Part shown: one piece after another, positions 27,572 through 37,775 of the stretch | How the letters are laid out: every line of letters starts with the position of its first letter | Numbering within the stretch: position 1 is the first letter of the stretch | From: Alteromonas stellipolaris | Lineage (GTDB): Bacteria; Pseudomonadota; Gammaproteobacteria; Enterobacterales; Alteromonadaceae | NCBI RefSeq assembly: GCF_001562115.1 | Contig: NZ_CP013926.1 | Location: 2,418,001 to 2,482,000 of the forward strand | Reading direction: 5' to 3' | DNA length: 64,000 nt | Notes under the pieces: generated by a model | What the model was told of the DNA's origin: nothing | Database searches by the model: none | Seen by the model: only the letters and a program-made list of their open reading frames with translations | Position numbers and translations under genes: made by a program

Positions 27572-28282
27572 CTAAACAGCCCGTTGTAAAAGCATAGACT
27601 TAATGTGTCCAATTGCCTTTGTCGGGTTTAATCCTTTCGGACATACACTTACACAGTTCATGATACCGTGACAGCGGAATACGCTAAATGCGTCATCTAG
27701 GTCGTTCAAGCGTTCGTCGGTTGCAGTATCACGACTATCGATAAGGAAACGATAAGCGTGAAGCAAACCAGCTGGCCCGATAAATTTATCCGGGTTCCAC
27801 CAGAACGATGGGCACGACGTAGAACAACATGCACATAGAATACATTCATACAGCCCATCAAGCTTAGCACGTTCTTCAGGAGACTGAAGGTGTTCTCTTG
27901 CAGGAGGCTGTTTATCATCGTTGATTAAGAATGGCTTAATCTTTTCATACTGGGTGTAAAATTGTGTCATATCAACCACAAGGTCGCGTACTACTGGCAA
28001 ACCTGGAAGTGGACGAACAACAACTTTACCTTTACCTAATGCAGACAATGGCGTAATGCAGGCAAGACCATTCTTACCATTCATATTGACACCGTCTGAA
28101 CCACACACACCTTCACGGCACGAGCGGCGGAATGATAACGTTGGATCTTGCTCTTTAAGAGCAATAAGTGCATCCAACACCATCATGTCACGACCTTCCT
28201 CTACTTCTAGAGTGTAGTCTTGCATGCGTGGCTTGTTATCAACATCAGGGTTGTAACGATATATCGAAAATTGTAATTGCAT
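27572..28282 (-). CDS. sdhB: Succinate dehydrogenase iron-sulfur subunit
   Basis: 236 residues. It carries the three iron-sulfur clusters linking SdhA to quinone: the plant-type 2Fe-2S motif CREGVCGSDG with a later Cys, CILCACCSTSCP for 4Fe-4S/3Fe-4S, and CVSVCPKGL. It is peripheral on the cytoplasmic face of the inner membrane. It lies 14 bp after sdhA, so translation is probably coupled or closely linked. All cluster ligands expected for the family are visible. Confidence 0.97.
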   Translation of the reverse strand: MQLQFSIYRYNPDVDNKPRMQDYTLEVEEGRDMMVLDALIALKEQDPTLSFRRSCREGVCGSDGVNMNGKNGLACITPLSALGKGKVVVRPLPGLPVVRDLVVDMTQFYTQYEKIKPFLINDDKQPPAREHLQSPEERAKLDGLYECILCACCSTSCPSFWWNPDKFIGPAGLLHAYRFLIDSRDTATDERLNDLDDAFSVFRCHGIMNCVSVCPKGLNPTKAIGHIKSMLLQRAV

Positions 28283-28296
28283 GATCGTTGCCTCTA

Positions 28297-30069
28297 TTAA
28301 TATGAACGCACTTTAGGCGGGAAAGCTTCCCGAAGCTTAGGCGCCATATTGACATCACGTTTAAGCATTTTTTCAGTATTCGGATCGTAAACGCTGTGGC
28401 ATAACCAGTTCTCATCGTCACGGTCCGGGAAATCGAAGCGGCTGTGTGCGCCACGGCTTTCCGTTCTGAAGTTCGCTGCTACTGCTGTGCTGTACGCGGT
28501 TTCCATAAGGTTATCAAGCTCAAGACATTCAATACGCTGTGTATTGAAATCGGCACTCTTATCATCAAGGCGAGCATTCTGAAGACGTTCACGAATTTCA
28601 CCAAGTTGCTTAAGACCGTCTGCCATGGCTTCACCTTCACGGAATACTGAGAAGTTAAGCTGCATGCATTCTTGCATATCTTTTTTGATTTGAACCGGAT
28701 CTTCGCCCTTGCCTTTCTCTGAGTTTTCCCAGCGATTGAAGCGAGACATAGCCACTTCAAGGTCAGACTCTGATGCTTCGCGGAATGGCGATACGTCAGA
28801 AAGGGTTTTACCTAAGTGTAGTCCAGTCGCACGACCGAATACTACAAGGTCAAGTAGTGAGTTACCGCCTAAGCGGTTAGCGCCATGTACAGATACACAT
28901 GCAATTTCACCACAAGCGAATAAGCCATTTACCACTTTATCGTTACCGTCAGCATCTACAGTTAGACATTGACCGTCAACAGTAGTGGGAATACCACCCA
29001 TCATATAGTGACATGTAGGTATTACAGGAATCGGTTCTTTAACTGGATCAACGTGAGCAAACGTACGAGAAAGCTCAAGAATACCTGGTAAACGAGACTC
29101 AAGTACGTCTTTACCAAGGTGATCAAGTTTGAGTTTACAGTGAGGTCCCCAAGGGCCATCAAACCCGCGGCCTTCGCGAATTTCTGTCATCATTGAACGT
29201 GCTACAACGTCACGACCAGCGAGGTCTTTCGCGTTAGGCGCATAACGTTCCATGAAGCGTTCACCGTCTTTATTAAGTAGGTAACCACCTTCACCACGAC
29301 AACCTTCCGTTACTAGCGTACCAGCACCGGCGATACCCGTAGGGTGGAACTGCCACATTTCCATATCTTGTAGTGCAACACCAGCGCGAATTGCCATACC
29401 AACACCGTCACCGGTGTTAATGTGTGCATTGGTAGTAGAAGCGAAAATACGCCCTGCTCCACCTGTCGCAAGTACTACCGCTTTAGACTTGAAATAAACC
29501 ACTTCGCCTGTTTCGATATCGATAGCAGTACAACCAACAACATCACCGTCTTGGTTTTTAACTAGGTCGAGTGCATACCACTCAGAAAAGACCTTTGTTT
29601 TATTCTTTACGTTTTGCTGATAAAGCAAATGCAGCAAGGCGTGACCAGTACGGTCAGCGGCGGCTGCGGTTCGAGCTGCTTGCTCGCCACCGAAATTTCT
29701 TGATTGACCACCGAAAGGACGCTGGTAAACCTTACCATTCTCAAAGCGTGAGAAAGGTAAACCCATGTTTTCCATCTCAATGATGGCTTCTGGGCCGGTT
29801 TTACACATATATTCGATAGCGTCTTGGTCACCAATGTAGTCCGACCCTTTTACAGTGTCGTACATGTGCCATTCCCAGTTATCTTCATGGGAATTACCTA
29901 GCGCAACAGTGATACCACCTTGCGCTGATACCGTATGTGAACGGGTAGGAAATACTTTAGACAGTAGTGCACATGATTTTCCAGATTCTGAAATCTGTAA
30001 TGCTGCACGCATACCAGCGCCACCAGCACCAATAACTACTGCGTCAAACTCGTGAACGGGTAAACTCAT
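28297..30069 (-). CDS. sdhA: Succinate dehydrogenase flavoprotein subunit
   Basis: 590 residues. It oxidises succinate to fumarate with covalently bound FAD. The FAD-binding start is [16 protein letters not shown], the covalent His region is [11 protein letters not shown], and the capping and active-site blocks RCTGCGG-like [12 protein letters not shown] and [18 protein letters not shown] are present. The ATG at 30069 was chosen because GGAG precedes it by six bases and the protein then begins [12 protein letters not shown] like its relatives; an in-frame codon at 30120 would add 17 hydrophobic residues overlapping sdhD. One base separates it from the sdhD stop. Confidence 0.97.
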   Translation of the reverse strand: MSLPVHEFDAVVIGAGGAGMRAALQISESGKSCALLSKVFPTRSHTVSAQGGITVALGNSHEDNWEWHMYDTVKGSDYIGDQDAIEYMCKTGPEAIIEMENMGLPFSRFENGKVYQRPFGGQSRNFGGEQAARTAAAADRTGHALLHLLYQQNVKNKTKVFSEWYALDLVKNQDGDVVGCTAIDIETGEVVYFKSKAVVLATGGAGRIFASTTNAHINTGDGVGMAIRAGVALQDMEMWQFHPTGIAGAGTLVTEGCRGEGGYLLNKDGERFMERYAPNAKDLAGRDVVARSMMTEIREGRGFDGPWGPHCKLKLDHLGKDVLESRLPGILELSRTFAHVDPVKEPIPVIPTCHYMMGGIPTTVDGQCLTVDADGNDKVVNGLFACGEIACVSVHGANRLGGNSLLDLVVFGRATGLHLGKTLSDVSPFREASESDLEVAMSRFNRWENSEKGKGEDPVQIKKDMQECMQLNFSVFREGEAMADGLKQLGEIRERLQNARLDDKSADFNTQRIECLELDNLMETAYSTAVAANFRTESRGAHSRFDFPDRDDENWLCHSVYDPNTEKMLKRDVNMAPKLREAFPPKVRSY

Positions 30070-30070
30070 C

Positions 30071-30418
30071 TTACACTCCCCACAATACAAACAGACCAAC
30101 AGCGACGTAACCAAAAGCAATGATGTTTAGCACATACTGAATGATTGCACGCAAACCAGACGCCTTCACATAATCGGTAAGTACTTGCCATAGGCCGATA
30201 CGAACGTGGATCATGATGGCGATAAGTGCTGCCAGTGTGAACACCTTCATCGCTAACCCAGAAAATAATCCGTGCCATTCAATGAAAGTAATATTATCAG
30301 TGGATATAAAAAACCACGCCATGAATACCGTATAAGCAAAAATTATTGCAGCGGTAGTACGTAGTGACACGTAATCTTGAATACCATTACGCTTTAAGCT
30401 TGCTTGGTTTCCTAGCAT
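30071..30418 (-). CDS. sdhD: Succinate dehydrogenase membrane anchor subunit
   Basis: 115 residues with three hydrophobic helices ([59 protein letters not shown]). The His in [15 protein letters not shown] is in the position of the heme b ligand. The ATG at 30418 follows GGGAG and overlaps the sdhC end by seven bases; an in-frame codon at 30454 adds 12 polar residues and is less likely. It anchors SdhAB to the inner membrane with SdhC and helps form the quinone site. Confidence 0.93.
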   Translation of the reverse strand: MLGNQASLKRNGIQDYVSLRTTAAIIFAYTVFMAWFFISTDNITFIEWHGLFSGLAMKVFTLAALIAIMIHVRIGLWQVLTDYVKASGLRAIIQYVLNIIAFGYVAVGLFVLWGV

Positions 30419-30786
30419 AGTGCTACTCCCAATACTACTGTCAGCACAATCCAAAGAGCGATAGCTATTTTGGCGCTGAGGTTTCCTGACTCCAACTCTT
30501 CCCAGTGACCTAAATCCATAACAACATGTCTTAGGCCGCCTAAAATGTGATAAGTCAGCGCTGATAAAGTGCCTATTGCGATCACTTTTCCAATGATACC
30601 GTCCATCATCGCTTGTACGTTCGCAAACCCTTCAGGCGAGGAAACAGATACTGCCCATGCCCAAATAACAAAGAGTAATGCGAAAAACATTGCGACACCG
30701 GTAACACGGTGGAGAATTGACGAAATAGCGGCAGGCGGAAATTTAATAGTATTGAGTTCTAAATTTACTGGTCTTTGCTTTTTCAC
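30412..30786 (-). CDS. sdhC: Succinate dehydrogenase cytochrome b556 subunit
   Basis: 124 residues with three membrane helices. The start VKKQRPVNLELNTIKFPPAAISSILHRVTG matches SdhC, with the quinone-site S and R in SILHR and the heme-ligand His in LTYHILGGLRHVVMDLG. The GTG at 30786 (AGG eight bases upstream) puts the N-terminus in register with the family; the GTG at 30828, preceded by AGGA, is a possible alternative that adds 14 residues. It is the first gene of sdhCDAB and is divergent from gltA. Confidence 0.93.
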   Translation of the reverse strand: MKKQRPVNLELNTIKFPPAAISSILHRVTGVAMFFALLFVIWAWAVSVSSPEGFANVQAMMDGIIGKVIAIGTLSALTYHILGGLRHVVMDLGHWEELESGNLSAKIAIALWIVLTVVLGVALC

Positions 30787-30828
30787 AATGTATGCCTGTT
30801 TAATCCGTAGGGATAATGAATTACTCAC

Positions 30829-31487
30829 CGTTATTATGTCCTGTGCGAGTTAATTCGTTTATTACCTGTTAATTACCTCATCCAATGAGTTGTTAACAAT
30901 TTGTGAATTATTCTTTAATGCAATTTACAGAATAATTATTCTGTTTTAATGCACCGCTGAGTATATCCAGCACAGTATATAATTACAATTTTTTGTGCTG
31001 CAGTAAGACTTTAGTCTTTTTTGACAAATCTTCCTGATAAACACAAAGAAAAATAGTCACAAATACTAACAACAAGCATGGAATGCTTAATAAACAAGGC
31101 TGTAAAGTGTATCAGCACTAAACTAGAATAACACTATTTTCACTAGTAAAATTAAGGTCTTTTAATGAAAACGAGCAATTCTCAATCGACAAAAGGTTAA
31201 TATTTCAGCTAAGCTGTTAATAAATTTGGTAAACGGTGGTTTACCTTTTGCTAAAAGACATTGATAATTACCCCGAAACGGGTTTAGTGCGATTACCAAA
31301 ATGTTAACGATACAGATTCCGGCTGAGTATTATAAATCTCAGTAATTCGGAATATTTATTGTGCATAAATGCAATTAAATTGACTTATTGGTACATAATA
31401 AAGTACAAATACGCCACTTTTCCCCAACGAAACGAGCATTTTCGCCCGTTTTCGCTGCAAACAGAACCATTCTGAGGAGAGCATTTT
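30829..31487. other. Divergent regulatory region between sdhCDAB and gltA
   Basis: About 660 bp, AT-rich, with no convincing gene. It must hold promoters for both operons. A TTGACA occurs at 31021-31026 but without a good -10. GTTAA repeats occur near 31196-31220 and 30867-30897, reminiscent of ArcA-type repeats, but their spacing (about 20-26 bp) does not clearly fit the 10-11 bp rule. Confidence 0.5.
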
Positions 31488-32765
31488 ATGGCAGATCAGA
31501 AAGCCATTCTTAAAGCCGGCGGTAAGGAAATCGAGCTTCCTATCTTGTCTGGCACCGAAGGACAAGACGTAATCGACGTCCGTTCACTTGGTCAACACGG
31601 TTACTTCACCTACGACCCTGGTTTTATGGCGACAGGATCTTGCGAGTCAGCTATTACTTATATTGATGGCGCTGCTGGTGTTCTTTTACACCGTGGTTTC
31701 CCAATTGAAGAACTAGCGCGCGATGCAGACTACCTTGAAGTTTGTCATATGCTTCTACACGGCGATGCGCCGTCTAAAGAAGAATATGAAGAATTCAAAT
31801 CAACGATTACACGCCACACCATGGTACATGAGCAAATCAACATGTTCTTCCATGGCTTCCGCAACGATGCCCACCCTATGGCAATGTTATGCGGTACTGT
31901 TGGTGGTATGTCATCTTTCTATCACAGCGACTTAGACGTTTCTAACGATGAAGAGCGTAAACGTAGTGCACATCGCTTAATTGCGAAAATGCCTACATTG
32001 GTAGCCATGTGTTACAAGTACAACATTGGCCAACCTTTCGTTTATCCACGTAACGATTTGAGCTATGCAGCTAACTTCTTGAACATGATGTTCTCAGTTC
32101 CTGCTGAAGAATTTGAGATTAGCCCTGCGGTTGAACGTGCAATGGATCGTATCTTTACGCTTCATGCTGACCACGAGCAAAACGCATCTACCTCTACTGT
32201 TCGTCTAGCTGGTTCATCTGGTGCTAACCCTTATGCATGTATTGCGGCTGGTGTTGCCTCACTTTGGGGCCCTGCCCACGGTGGTGCTAACGAAGCATGT
32301 TTAAATATGCTTGAGGAAATTGGTACTGTTGACCGCATTCCTGAGTTTATTGCACGCGCTAAAGATAAGGCAGACCCGTTCCGTCTTATGGGCTTTGGTC
32401 ACCGTGTATATAAAAACCACGATCCACGTGCAACAGTAATGCGTGAAAGCTGTCACGAAGTACTTAGCGAACTTAATGTTAAAGATCCACTACTTGAAGT
32501 AGCAATGGAACTTGAAAAGATTGCATTGAGCGACCCGTACTTCGCAGAGAAGAAATTGTTCCCTAACGTAGATTTCTACTCGGGTATCGTACTTAAAGCT
32601 ATTGGTATTCCTACCAATATGTTTACGTGTATCTTCGCACTGTCTCGTACAGTGGGTTGGATTTCACACTGGCATGAAATGATGAGCGATCCCAAACAAA
32701 AAATTGGCCGTCCTCGTCAGCTATACACTGGTCACAACCAGCGTAAGTACACGCCATTAAAATAA
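31488..32765 (+). CDS. gltA: Citrate synthase, type II
   Basis: 425 residues, the NADH-sensitive hexameric type by length. It condenses oxaloacetate and acetyl-CoA. The catalytic His regions are [15 protein letters not shown] and [11 protein letters not shown], and the Asp region is [17 protein letters not shown]. The ATG at 31488 has GAGGAGAG upstream. It is transcribed away from sdhCDAB and ends in a strong terminator, the usual gammaproteobacterial arrangement. Confidence 0.98.
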   Translation: MADQKAILKAGGKEIELPILSGTEGQDVIDVRSLGQHGYFTYDPGFMATGSCESAITYIDGAAGVLLHRGFPIEELARDADYLEVCHMLLHGDAPSKEEYEEFKSTITRHTMVHEQINMFFHGFRNDAHPMAMLCGTVGGMSSFYHSDLDVSNDEERKRSAHRLIAKMPTLVAMCYKYNIGQPFVYPRNDLSYAANFLNMMFSVPAEEFEISPAVERAMDRIFTLHADHEQNASTSTVRLAGSSGANPYACIAAGVASLWGPAHGGANEACLNMLEEIGTVDRIPEFIARAKDKADPFRLMGFGHRVYKNHDPRATVMRESCHEVLSELNVKDPLLEVAMELEKIALSDPYFAEKKLFPNVDFYSGIVLKAIGIPTNMFTCIFALSRTVGWISHWHEMMSDPKQKIGRPRQLYTGHNQRKYTPLK

Positions 32766-32791
32766 GCGTGAACAGGTAAATATTTGTTCAT

Positions 32792-32817
32792 AAAATAGCG
32801 CCTTACGGCGCTATTTT
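32792..32817 (+). terminator. Rho-independent terminator after gltA
   Basis: AAAATAGCGCC / GGCGCTATTTT, an 11-bp stem with loop TTAC, followed by a T-run. Confidence 0.92.
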
Positions 32818-32889
32818 TTTAGCTCTTTTTTAATAAAATTACTGTTGTAAAACAAATTTATTAAAATAACCGCAGAAGGATTATGTTAC

Positions 32890-33312
32890 ATGCCCTACTC
32901 TGTTGTGTTACTTGGCGTGGCTGGGCTCATCCCATTTTTAGCTATGCCAATAGCCTATTCTCTTAATCTTTTGTCATTAACCCAAAGCGCTATTTACTTT
33001 ATGCAGTACTCAGCGGTTTTGCTGTCATTTTTTGGTGGGATTCATTGGTGGGATTCCATCAGTAATCAGCGCTATGGTAAACAAATGTATATCGCCATGC
33101 TACCGAGCATTATCGGTTGGCTTTGTCTGGTGTTTAGCCACGACCCGAAAACCTTAGGGGTGTTATCGCTTAGCTACGTTGCCATTTTAGTTTACGATAA
33201 ATTCACGCTTAGCCTTCCTAAAGGCCAAATTGTGAGTTACATCAGTTTACGTATAGCCCTTACCTCTGTTGTGGTGATTAGCCATGCTTGGATGATTTAC
33301 CTCATTACCTAA
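32890..33312 (+). CDS. DUF3429 family membrane protein
   Basis: 140 residues with four to five hydrophobic helices (VVLLGVAGLIPFLAMPIAYSL; IYFMQYSAVLLSFFGGIHWW; MYIAMLPSIIGWLCLVF; LGVLSLSYVAILVYD; IALTSVVVISHAWMIYLI). LGxAGLIPF and SFFGGIHWW are typical of DUF3429 inner-membrane proteins, whose function is not known. AAGGA lies nine bases before the ATG at 32890. It stands alone after the gltA terminator. Confidence 0.85.
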   Translation: MPYSVVLLGVAGLIPFLAMPIAYSLNLLSLTQSAIYFMQYSAVLLSFFGGIHWWDSISNQRYGKQMYIAMLPSIIGWLCLVFSHDPKTLGVLSLSYVAILVYDKFTLSLPKGQIVSYISLRIALTSVVVISHAWMIYLIT

Positions 33313-33422
33313 TTGCCATAAAAGACATACAGCACATGTTGTCAGCACAGCATCGTAATTAGTGGCTAATTCTGCAAGTGGTGGCAAATTCCTGAGATGG
33401 CACTTGCCAGTAATACACAAAA

Positions 33423-33455
33423 AAAGCGCAGTCATTACTAACATGACTGCGCTTT
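33423..33455 (-). terminator. Terminator shared by DUF3429 and phosphomannomutase genes
   Basis: AAAGCGCAGTCAT / ATGACTGCGCTTT, a perfect 13-bp stem with a 7-base loop between convergent genes. The T-run is stronger on the minus strand (TTTTTTTGTG), so it chiefly ends the phosphomannomutase transcript. Confidence 0.85.
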
Positions 33456-33549
33456 ATATTTGTTCCAATTTTCATGTTCCGGTTTTTATCTTTTAATGCT
33501 TACTCAGTTTTTGAAAAGTAAGAAGTAAAAAGAATTAAAAAGCGGAATA

Positions 33550-35010
33550 TTATTCGTCACGTATTACCGAAAGCAACTCAGCCGTTTTCTCTTCCATTAA
33601 AGCAATATCACCTCGGCTTTCTACGTTTAAGCGAATAACCGGTTCGGTGTTCGATTTACGCAAATTGAAGCGCCATGTATCAAATTCCAATCCAAGGCCG
33701 TCGGTAGTATCGATAACCGTTGCAAGCGGCTTATATTTAGATGTCGCGCGCTCAAGTGCAGCATCGGCGTCTTTAAGCTTGCTGTTAATTTCACCCGATG
33801 ATGGGAACGCTTCAATGCGTGCTTTAACCATGCTGGCTAACGATTGTTTTTTAACACACACGAGTTCGGCTATTAATAACCAAGGGATCATGCCTGAGTC
33901 ACAGTAAGCGAAATCTCTGAAATAGTGGTGCGCACTCATTTCACCGCCATAAACAGCATCTTCTTTGCGCATACGCTCTTTAATAAACGCATGCCCTGTT
34001 TTTGACTTAATGGGTGTACCGCCAGCATTCGCCACGATGTCTTCTGTATTCCAAAATACCCGTGGGTCATAAATAATTTTGCTGTCTTGGTTTTTCTCAA
34101 TGAACGCTGCCGCAAGCAAGCCAACAATGTAATAGCCTTCAATAAAGTTTCCTTCGGCATCGAACAAGAAACAACGATCGAAGTCGCCATCCCACGCCAC
34201 ACCAAAATCCGCATTATATTTTATAACAGCATCGGCAGTGTCTGCTCTGTTTTCAGGTAACAATGGATTAGGAATACCATGAGGGAACGTGCCATCTGCC
34301 TCGTGGTGCACTTTGATGAAGCTAATTGGAATTTGTCTGCTTGCTAACTCAGCCTCAATAGCATCAAGCGCTGGTCCTGCAGCACCATTGCCCGCATTGA
34401 CCACTATTTTAAGAGGCGTGAACGAATCAAGGTTAACGTAAGACAACATGTGATCTACGTAAGCTGACATACAGCTATCTTCTACATAGCTTCCTGTGTC
34501 TGTTAAATGTGAAACCTTTATGTGTGCATGACCATTATAAAAGGCATCAGCATCGATGGCTTCGCCTTGGGTGTAATAGGCAAGGCGCTGTGATACAGCT
34601 TCATCGCTTAACTGCTCAGCACGCGTTTTAATCGCATTTAAGCCAGTGTCGCCACTAATGGGTACAGAATCAGCTTTTACCAACTTCATGCCATTGTAGT
34701 TAATGGGGTTGTGACTAGCGGTCACTTCTATTCCGCCATCAACACCTAAGTGTTTAGTCGCGAAGTATATTTCTTCCGTTCCTGCCATACCAATATCGGT
34801 GACGTTCGCGCCAGCATCAATGAGCCCTGCGCTCAAGGCAAGTTTTAACGGGGTAGAGGTTAAACGAACATCGCTGCCTACTACTACCGTTTTCGCATTC
34901 AACTCTTCAGCAAAGGCGTAACCAATGCGGTAAGCCGTTGCTTCATCAAGTTGGCTGTTAAGCTCACCGCGTATGTCATATGCTTTAAAGCACGTAATTG
35001 GTTTAGTCAT
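33550..35010 (-). CDS. Phosphomannomutase/phosphoglucomutase
   Basis: 486 residues of the alpha-D-phosphohexomutase family. The phosphoserine S99 lies in [13 protein letters not shown], the metal-binding loop is [11 protein letters not shown], the sugar-binding loop [10 protein letters not shown], and the C-terminal phosphate-binding loop [15 protein letters not shown]. The GEMSAHHYF form is the one of ManB/CpsG-type enzymes that interconvert mannose 6- and 1-phosphate for GDP-mannose and surface polysaccharide. The neighbours give no pathway context, so I leave the symbol blank (manB and cpsG are both used). Confidence 0.92.
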   Translation of the reverse strand: MTKPITCFKAYDIRGELNSQLDEATAYRIGYAFAEELNAKTVVVGSDVRLTSTPLKLALSAGLIDAGANVTDIGMAGTEEIYFATKHLGVDGGIEVTASHNPINYNGMKLVKADSVPISGDTGLNAIKTRAEQLSDEAVSQRLAYYTQGEAIDADAFYNGHAHIKVSHLTDTGSYVEDSCMSAYVDHMLSYVNLDSFTPLKIVVNAGNGAAGPALDAIEAELASRQIPISFIKVHHEADGTFPHGIPNPLLPENRADTADAVIKYNADFGVAWDGDFDRCFLFDAEGNFIEGYYIVGLLAAAFIEKNQDSKIIYDPRVFWNTEDIVANAGGTPIKSKTGHAFIKERMRKEDAVYGGEMSAHHYFRDFAYCDSGMIPWLLIAELVCVKKQSLASMVKARIEAFPSSGEINSKLKDADAALERATSKYKPLATVIDTTDGLGLEFDTWRFNLRKSNTEPVIRLNVESRGDIALMEEKTAELLSVIRDE

Positions 35011-35160
35011 GTATTAGAGTCTCTGTTCCCTGTTAAAGATATTATTGGTCACTAGTGTTATAAGAAAAAGTGTTACAAGAAAAGTAACCAGTATCATTCT
35101 AAAGTAGATGGTATAAAACCCCTCACCTTCGCGCAATGCGCTTTTGAAATTACCATGCAA

Positions 35161-36129
35161 TTAAGCTGGCTTTATTGCTTCTCTGTTGTGGGGAGCCATT
35201 AAATCTTGTTTTGGGCCAACGGGAATGACTTGGGTAGGGTTAATCATGGTGTGACTATAATAATAATGACGTTTGATATGATCAAAATTCACCGTATTCG
35301 CCACACCAGGATATTGATACAACTCCTTCATGTAGCCAAACAAGTTGGGGTAGTCCGCTATTTGGCGAATATTGCATTTAAAGTGGCCGTGGTACACCGC
35401 ATCAAAGCGGATCAAGGTAGTGAATAAGCGCCAATCTGCTTCGGTAATTTGATGGCCAACTAAATAACGCTGTGTAGACAATCGCGTTTCCAACGTATCT
35501 AACGCCTCAAATAAGTCCTCAACCGCTTCTTCATAGGCACGTTGAGTGGTAGCAAAACCCGCCTTGTACACACCATTATTAATAGCGTGATACACCATTT
35601 TATTAATATCGTCTATATCTTCGCGCAGTGGTGCAGGGTAAAAATCTTGTTTGTCACCCGTAAGCGCATTGAAGTCACTATTAAAAATACGAATAATATC
35701 TGCCGATTCATTATTCACTATGGATTGGGTTTGCTTATCCCACAAAACCGGAACCGTTACCCGGGTGGTAACATCATGCTTTGCTTTGGTATAAAGCTGG
35801 TGCAGGTAGTCAAAGTGGTAAAGCTTATCGCCAGTGCTACCTGGGTAATCTGAAAAACTCCAACCATCCCCCAGCATATCTGGGTTTACCACTGAAACAT
35901 CAATGTGTTCAGTGAGCCCTTTTAGTTGTCTTAAAATTAACGCACGATGGGCCCACGGACATGCATAAGCGACATAAAGATGATATCGACCAGATTCAGG
36001 GGGGTGCTGCGCACCGGCTTCACCGCCAATTGCACCTCTAAACTTCGACGCTTGGCGTTCAAATTTACCGCCATTCTCACTCGTGTCGTACCATTTATCT
36101 TGCCATATTCCATCTACAAGCAATCCCAT
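35161..36129 (-). CDS. Glutathionyl-hydroquinone reductase (YqjG/ECM4 type)
   Basis: 322 residues, a Xi-class glutathione transferase that reduces glutathionyl-hydroquinones. The active Cys lies in YACPWAHRALILRQLKGL. The N-terminal WQDKWYDTSENGGKF block and the C-terminal all-alpha GST domain (GHQITEADWRLFTTLIRFD) are typical. The ATG at 36129 was chosen because GGAG lies at 36136-36139; the upstream in-frame TTG at 36141 overlaps that site. It is in the same direction as the broken lhgO, about 115 bp downstream. Confidence 0.92.
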   Translation of the reverse strand: MGLLVDGIWQDKWYDTSENGGKFERQASKFRGAIGGEAGAQHPPESGRYHLYVAYACPWAHRALILRQLKGLTEHIDVSVVNPDMLGDGWSFSDYPGSTGDKLYHFDYLHQLYTKAKHDVTTRVTVPVLWDKQTQSIVNNESADIIRIFNSDFNALTGDKQDFYPAPLREDIDDINKMVYHAINNGVYKAGFATTQRAYEEAVEDLFEALDTLETRLSTQRYLVGHQITEADWRLFTTLIRFDAVYHGHFKCNIRQIADYPNLFGYMKELYQYPGVANTVNFDHIKRHYYYSHTMINPTQVIPVGPKQDLMAPHNREAIKPA

Positions 36130-36135
36130 ATATTT

Positions 36136-36139
36136 CTCC
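36136..36139 (-). promoter_or_regulatory. Shine-Dalgarno deciding the glutathionyl-hydroquinone reductase start
   Basis: GGAG, six bases before the ATG at 36129; it lies inside the alternative TTG start and so argues against it. Confidence 0.6.
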
Positions 36140-36246
36140 AAGCATTCATTTTAAAACGTGTTATTCAAACATGTATAGCTTTGAACGTAATGCCTGTATT
36201 TTTGGATTTAACTTCCTAGTTTTTAGAACGAATAGGTAGAGCAAGT

Positions 36247-36672
36247 CTACATAGCGTCGATTTTATCGATGATGGCTCTGGCAATGGGCATGGCGCTAGT
36301 AGCTGCAGGAGAAGGTGCATTGCCAACGTTACTCTGTCAGTTGATAAAAAGGTTATCAAGCTTATGCAACTCATCAGTGTTGGTCGCCACTATAAGCTTA
36401 CCGCATTGCTCAAACGGTAAATGATGGTCTCTACACCACGCAATAGTATCTTCTAAACCTTGCCTACAATACTGTGACTTTAACGAACCAGGCGGGTAAT
36501 ACACCCCAGCGTGGATCACTCCCGAGTTTCTGCCAGTTTGATGAAATGCAGCTACAGGCTCTTTTTCAATTAAGTGAACCTTGTGCTGTGGATAGCGCTT
36601 TTGATACTCATAAAGTACAGCCGCACCCACTATCCCAGCACCTACAATGGCAATATCGTACCGTTTTGACAT
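36247..36672 (-). pseudogene. lhgO: L-2-hydroxyglutarate dehydrogenase/oxidase, internal-deletion remnant
   Basis: The first 111 codons (ATG at 36672) are clear LhgO N-terminus: FAD fold AIVGAGIVGAAV, EKEPVAAFHQTGRNSGVIHAGVYY and CGKLIVATN. The frame then meets TGA at 36337-36339. Directly after, in the same frame, comes QSNVGNAPSPAATSAMPIARAI up to TAG at 36247-36249. NAPSPAATS is the C-terminal FAD-binding block of this family. The intact enzyme has about 400 residues, so about 260 from the centre, including the substrate-binding domain, are missing. No active enzyme can result. The healthy enzyme oxidises L-2-hydroxyglutarate to 2-oxoglutarate. I see no repeat at the junction that would explain the deletion. 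Confidence 0.85.
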
Positions 36673-36879
36673 GTCTTACTTAATGTTTAAAGAAGATCCC
36701 TTGCAATATTACGCTTTTTTGCGATCATGCGCCCCTTATGTAAACGCTTTTAATTTATTGTTTAAACTGCTGTGTTTATTCGCCGCCTCCAAGTGTTGGC
36801 AGAGCAGTGTCAGCAAAGCAATGTTGACGGGGCAGTTTTAACAAACAGGCTATTGGCATAGCAACAACTGGAATACATA

Positions 36880-37662
36880 GTGAGTATATTGGAAGATCAA
36901 AGGTTTGGCGGCATCGTGCGCCTATACGGCGCAGACGCCGCAGAAAAACTTGCAATGAGCCATGTGTGCGTTGTGGGTATTGGTGGTGTTGGAAGCTGGA
37001 GTGCAGAAGCACTTGCGCGCTCTGGCATCGGTAAAATCACCCTGATTGATTTAGATGACGTATGTGTAACCAACACCAACCGACAAATTCATGCCATGGC
37101 AGATACTATAGGCGACGCAAAGGTTGACGCTATTGCTGAGCGTATTAAACGTATAAACCCAAATTGCGAAATCGTATGTATTGAAGACTTCGTTACACCT
37201 GAAAACACGGTTGAGCTGTTAACCCAAGATATGCATGCCGTGATTGACGCAACCGATAGCATTAGAGCGAAAGCTGCCATGGTTGCCCATTGTAAACGCG
37301 CTAAAATACCCATTGTGACCGTTGGTGGTGCCGGCGGACAGATTGACCCTACCCAAGTCACTAGGGGCGATTTATCGAAGACCACCCAAGATCCTCTTGC
37401 AGCTAAATTGCGCAGTGAATTAAGACGCAATTATAATTTCAGCAAAAATCCTAAACGCCGCTTTGGGGTTGAATGTATCTATTCAACTGAACAGTTGCGC
37501 TATCCCCAACCTGACGGCAGCGTGTGTTATAACAAATCGGCTATGGAAGGCGGTACTCGGCTAGATTGTGCTGGTGGTTTTGGCGCGGTGGTAACCGTAA
37601 CGGCTACCTTTGGTATGTTCGCGTCAGCCAGTGTAATCAATCGCTTAACCGGTCATAAATAG
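36880..37662 (+). CDS. tcdA: tRNA threonylcarbamoyladenosine dehydratase
   Basis: 260 residues of the E1/ThiF-like ATP-dependent family. It cyclises t6A37 of tRNAs to ct6A. The nucleotide-binding GIGGVGSWSAEALARSGIGKI and TLIDLDDVCVTNTNRQIHA are those of TcdA/CsdL, and the rest of the ATP-binding fold is full length. The start is GTG at 36880 (GGAA about ten bases before); no ATG is available in this region. The gene is divergent from the lhgO remnant and followed by an unknown small gene. Confidence 0.93.
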   Translation: MSILEDQRFGGIVRLYGADAAEKLAMSHVCVVGIGGVGSWSAEALARSGIGKITLIDLDDVCVTNTNRQIHAMADTIGDAKVDAIAERIKRINPNCEIVCIEDFVTPENTVELLTQDMHAVIDATDSIRAKAAMVAHCKRAKIPIVTVGGAGGQIDPTQVTRGDLSKTTQDPLAAKLRSELRRNYNFSKNPKRRFGVECIYSTEQLRYPQPDGSVCYNKSAMEGGTRLDCAGGFGAVVTVTATFGMFASASVINRLTGHK

Positions 37663-37775
37663 ACAAACGGGAATAACTACCGCACAATGTTGAAAGCTGG
37701 GTTATCAGCAGGTTTAAAAATGACGATAGCTAACATCACACTATCGCGTAAAGGTTAAAAGAGAAGGATAATAAA

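Noticed and set aside
30070..30120. Extended N-terminus of sdhA
   Set aside because: It would overlap sdhD and insert a hydrophobic stretch not found in SdhA; the Shine-Dalgarno at 30076-30079 marks the real start.
30860..31225. GTTAA repeats as ArcA boxes in the sdhC-gltA region
   Set aside because: Spacing of about 20-26 bp does not fit the 10-11 bp periodicity, and GTTAA is expected often in AT-rich DNA.
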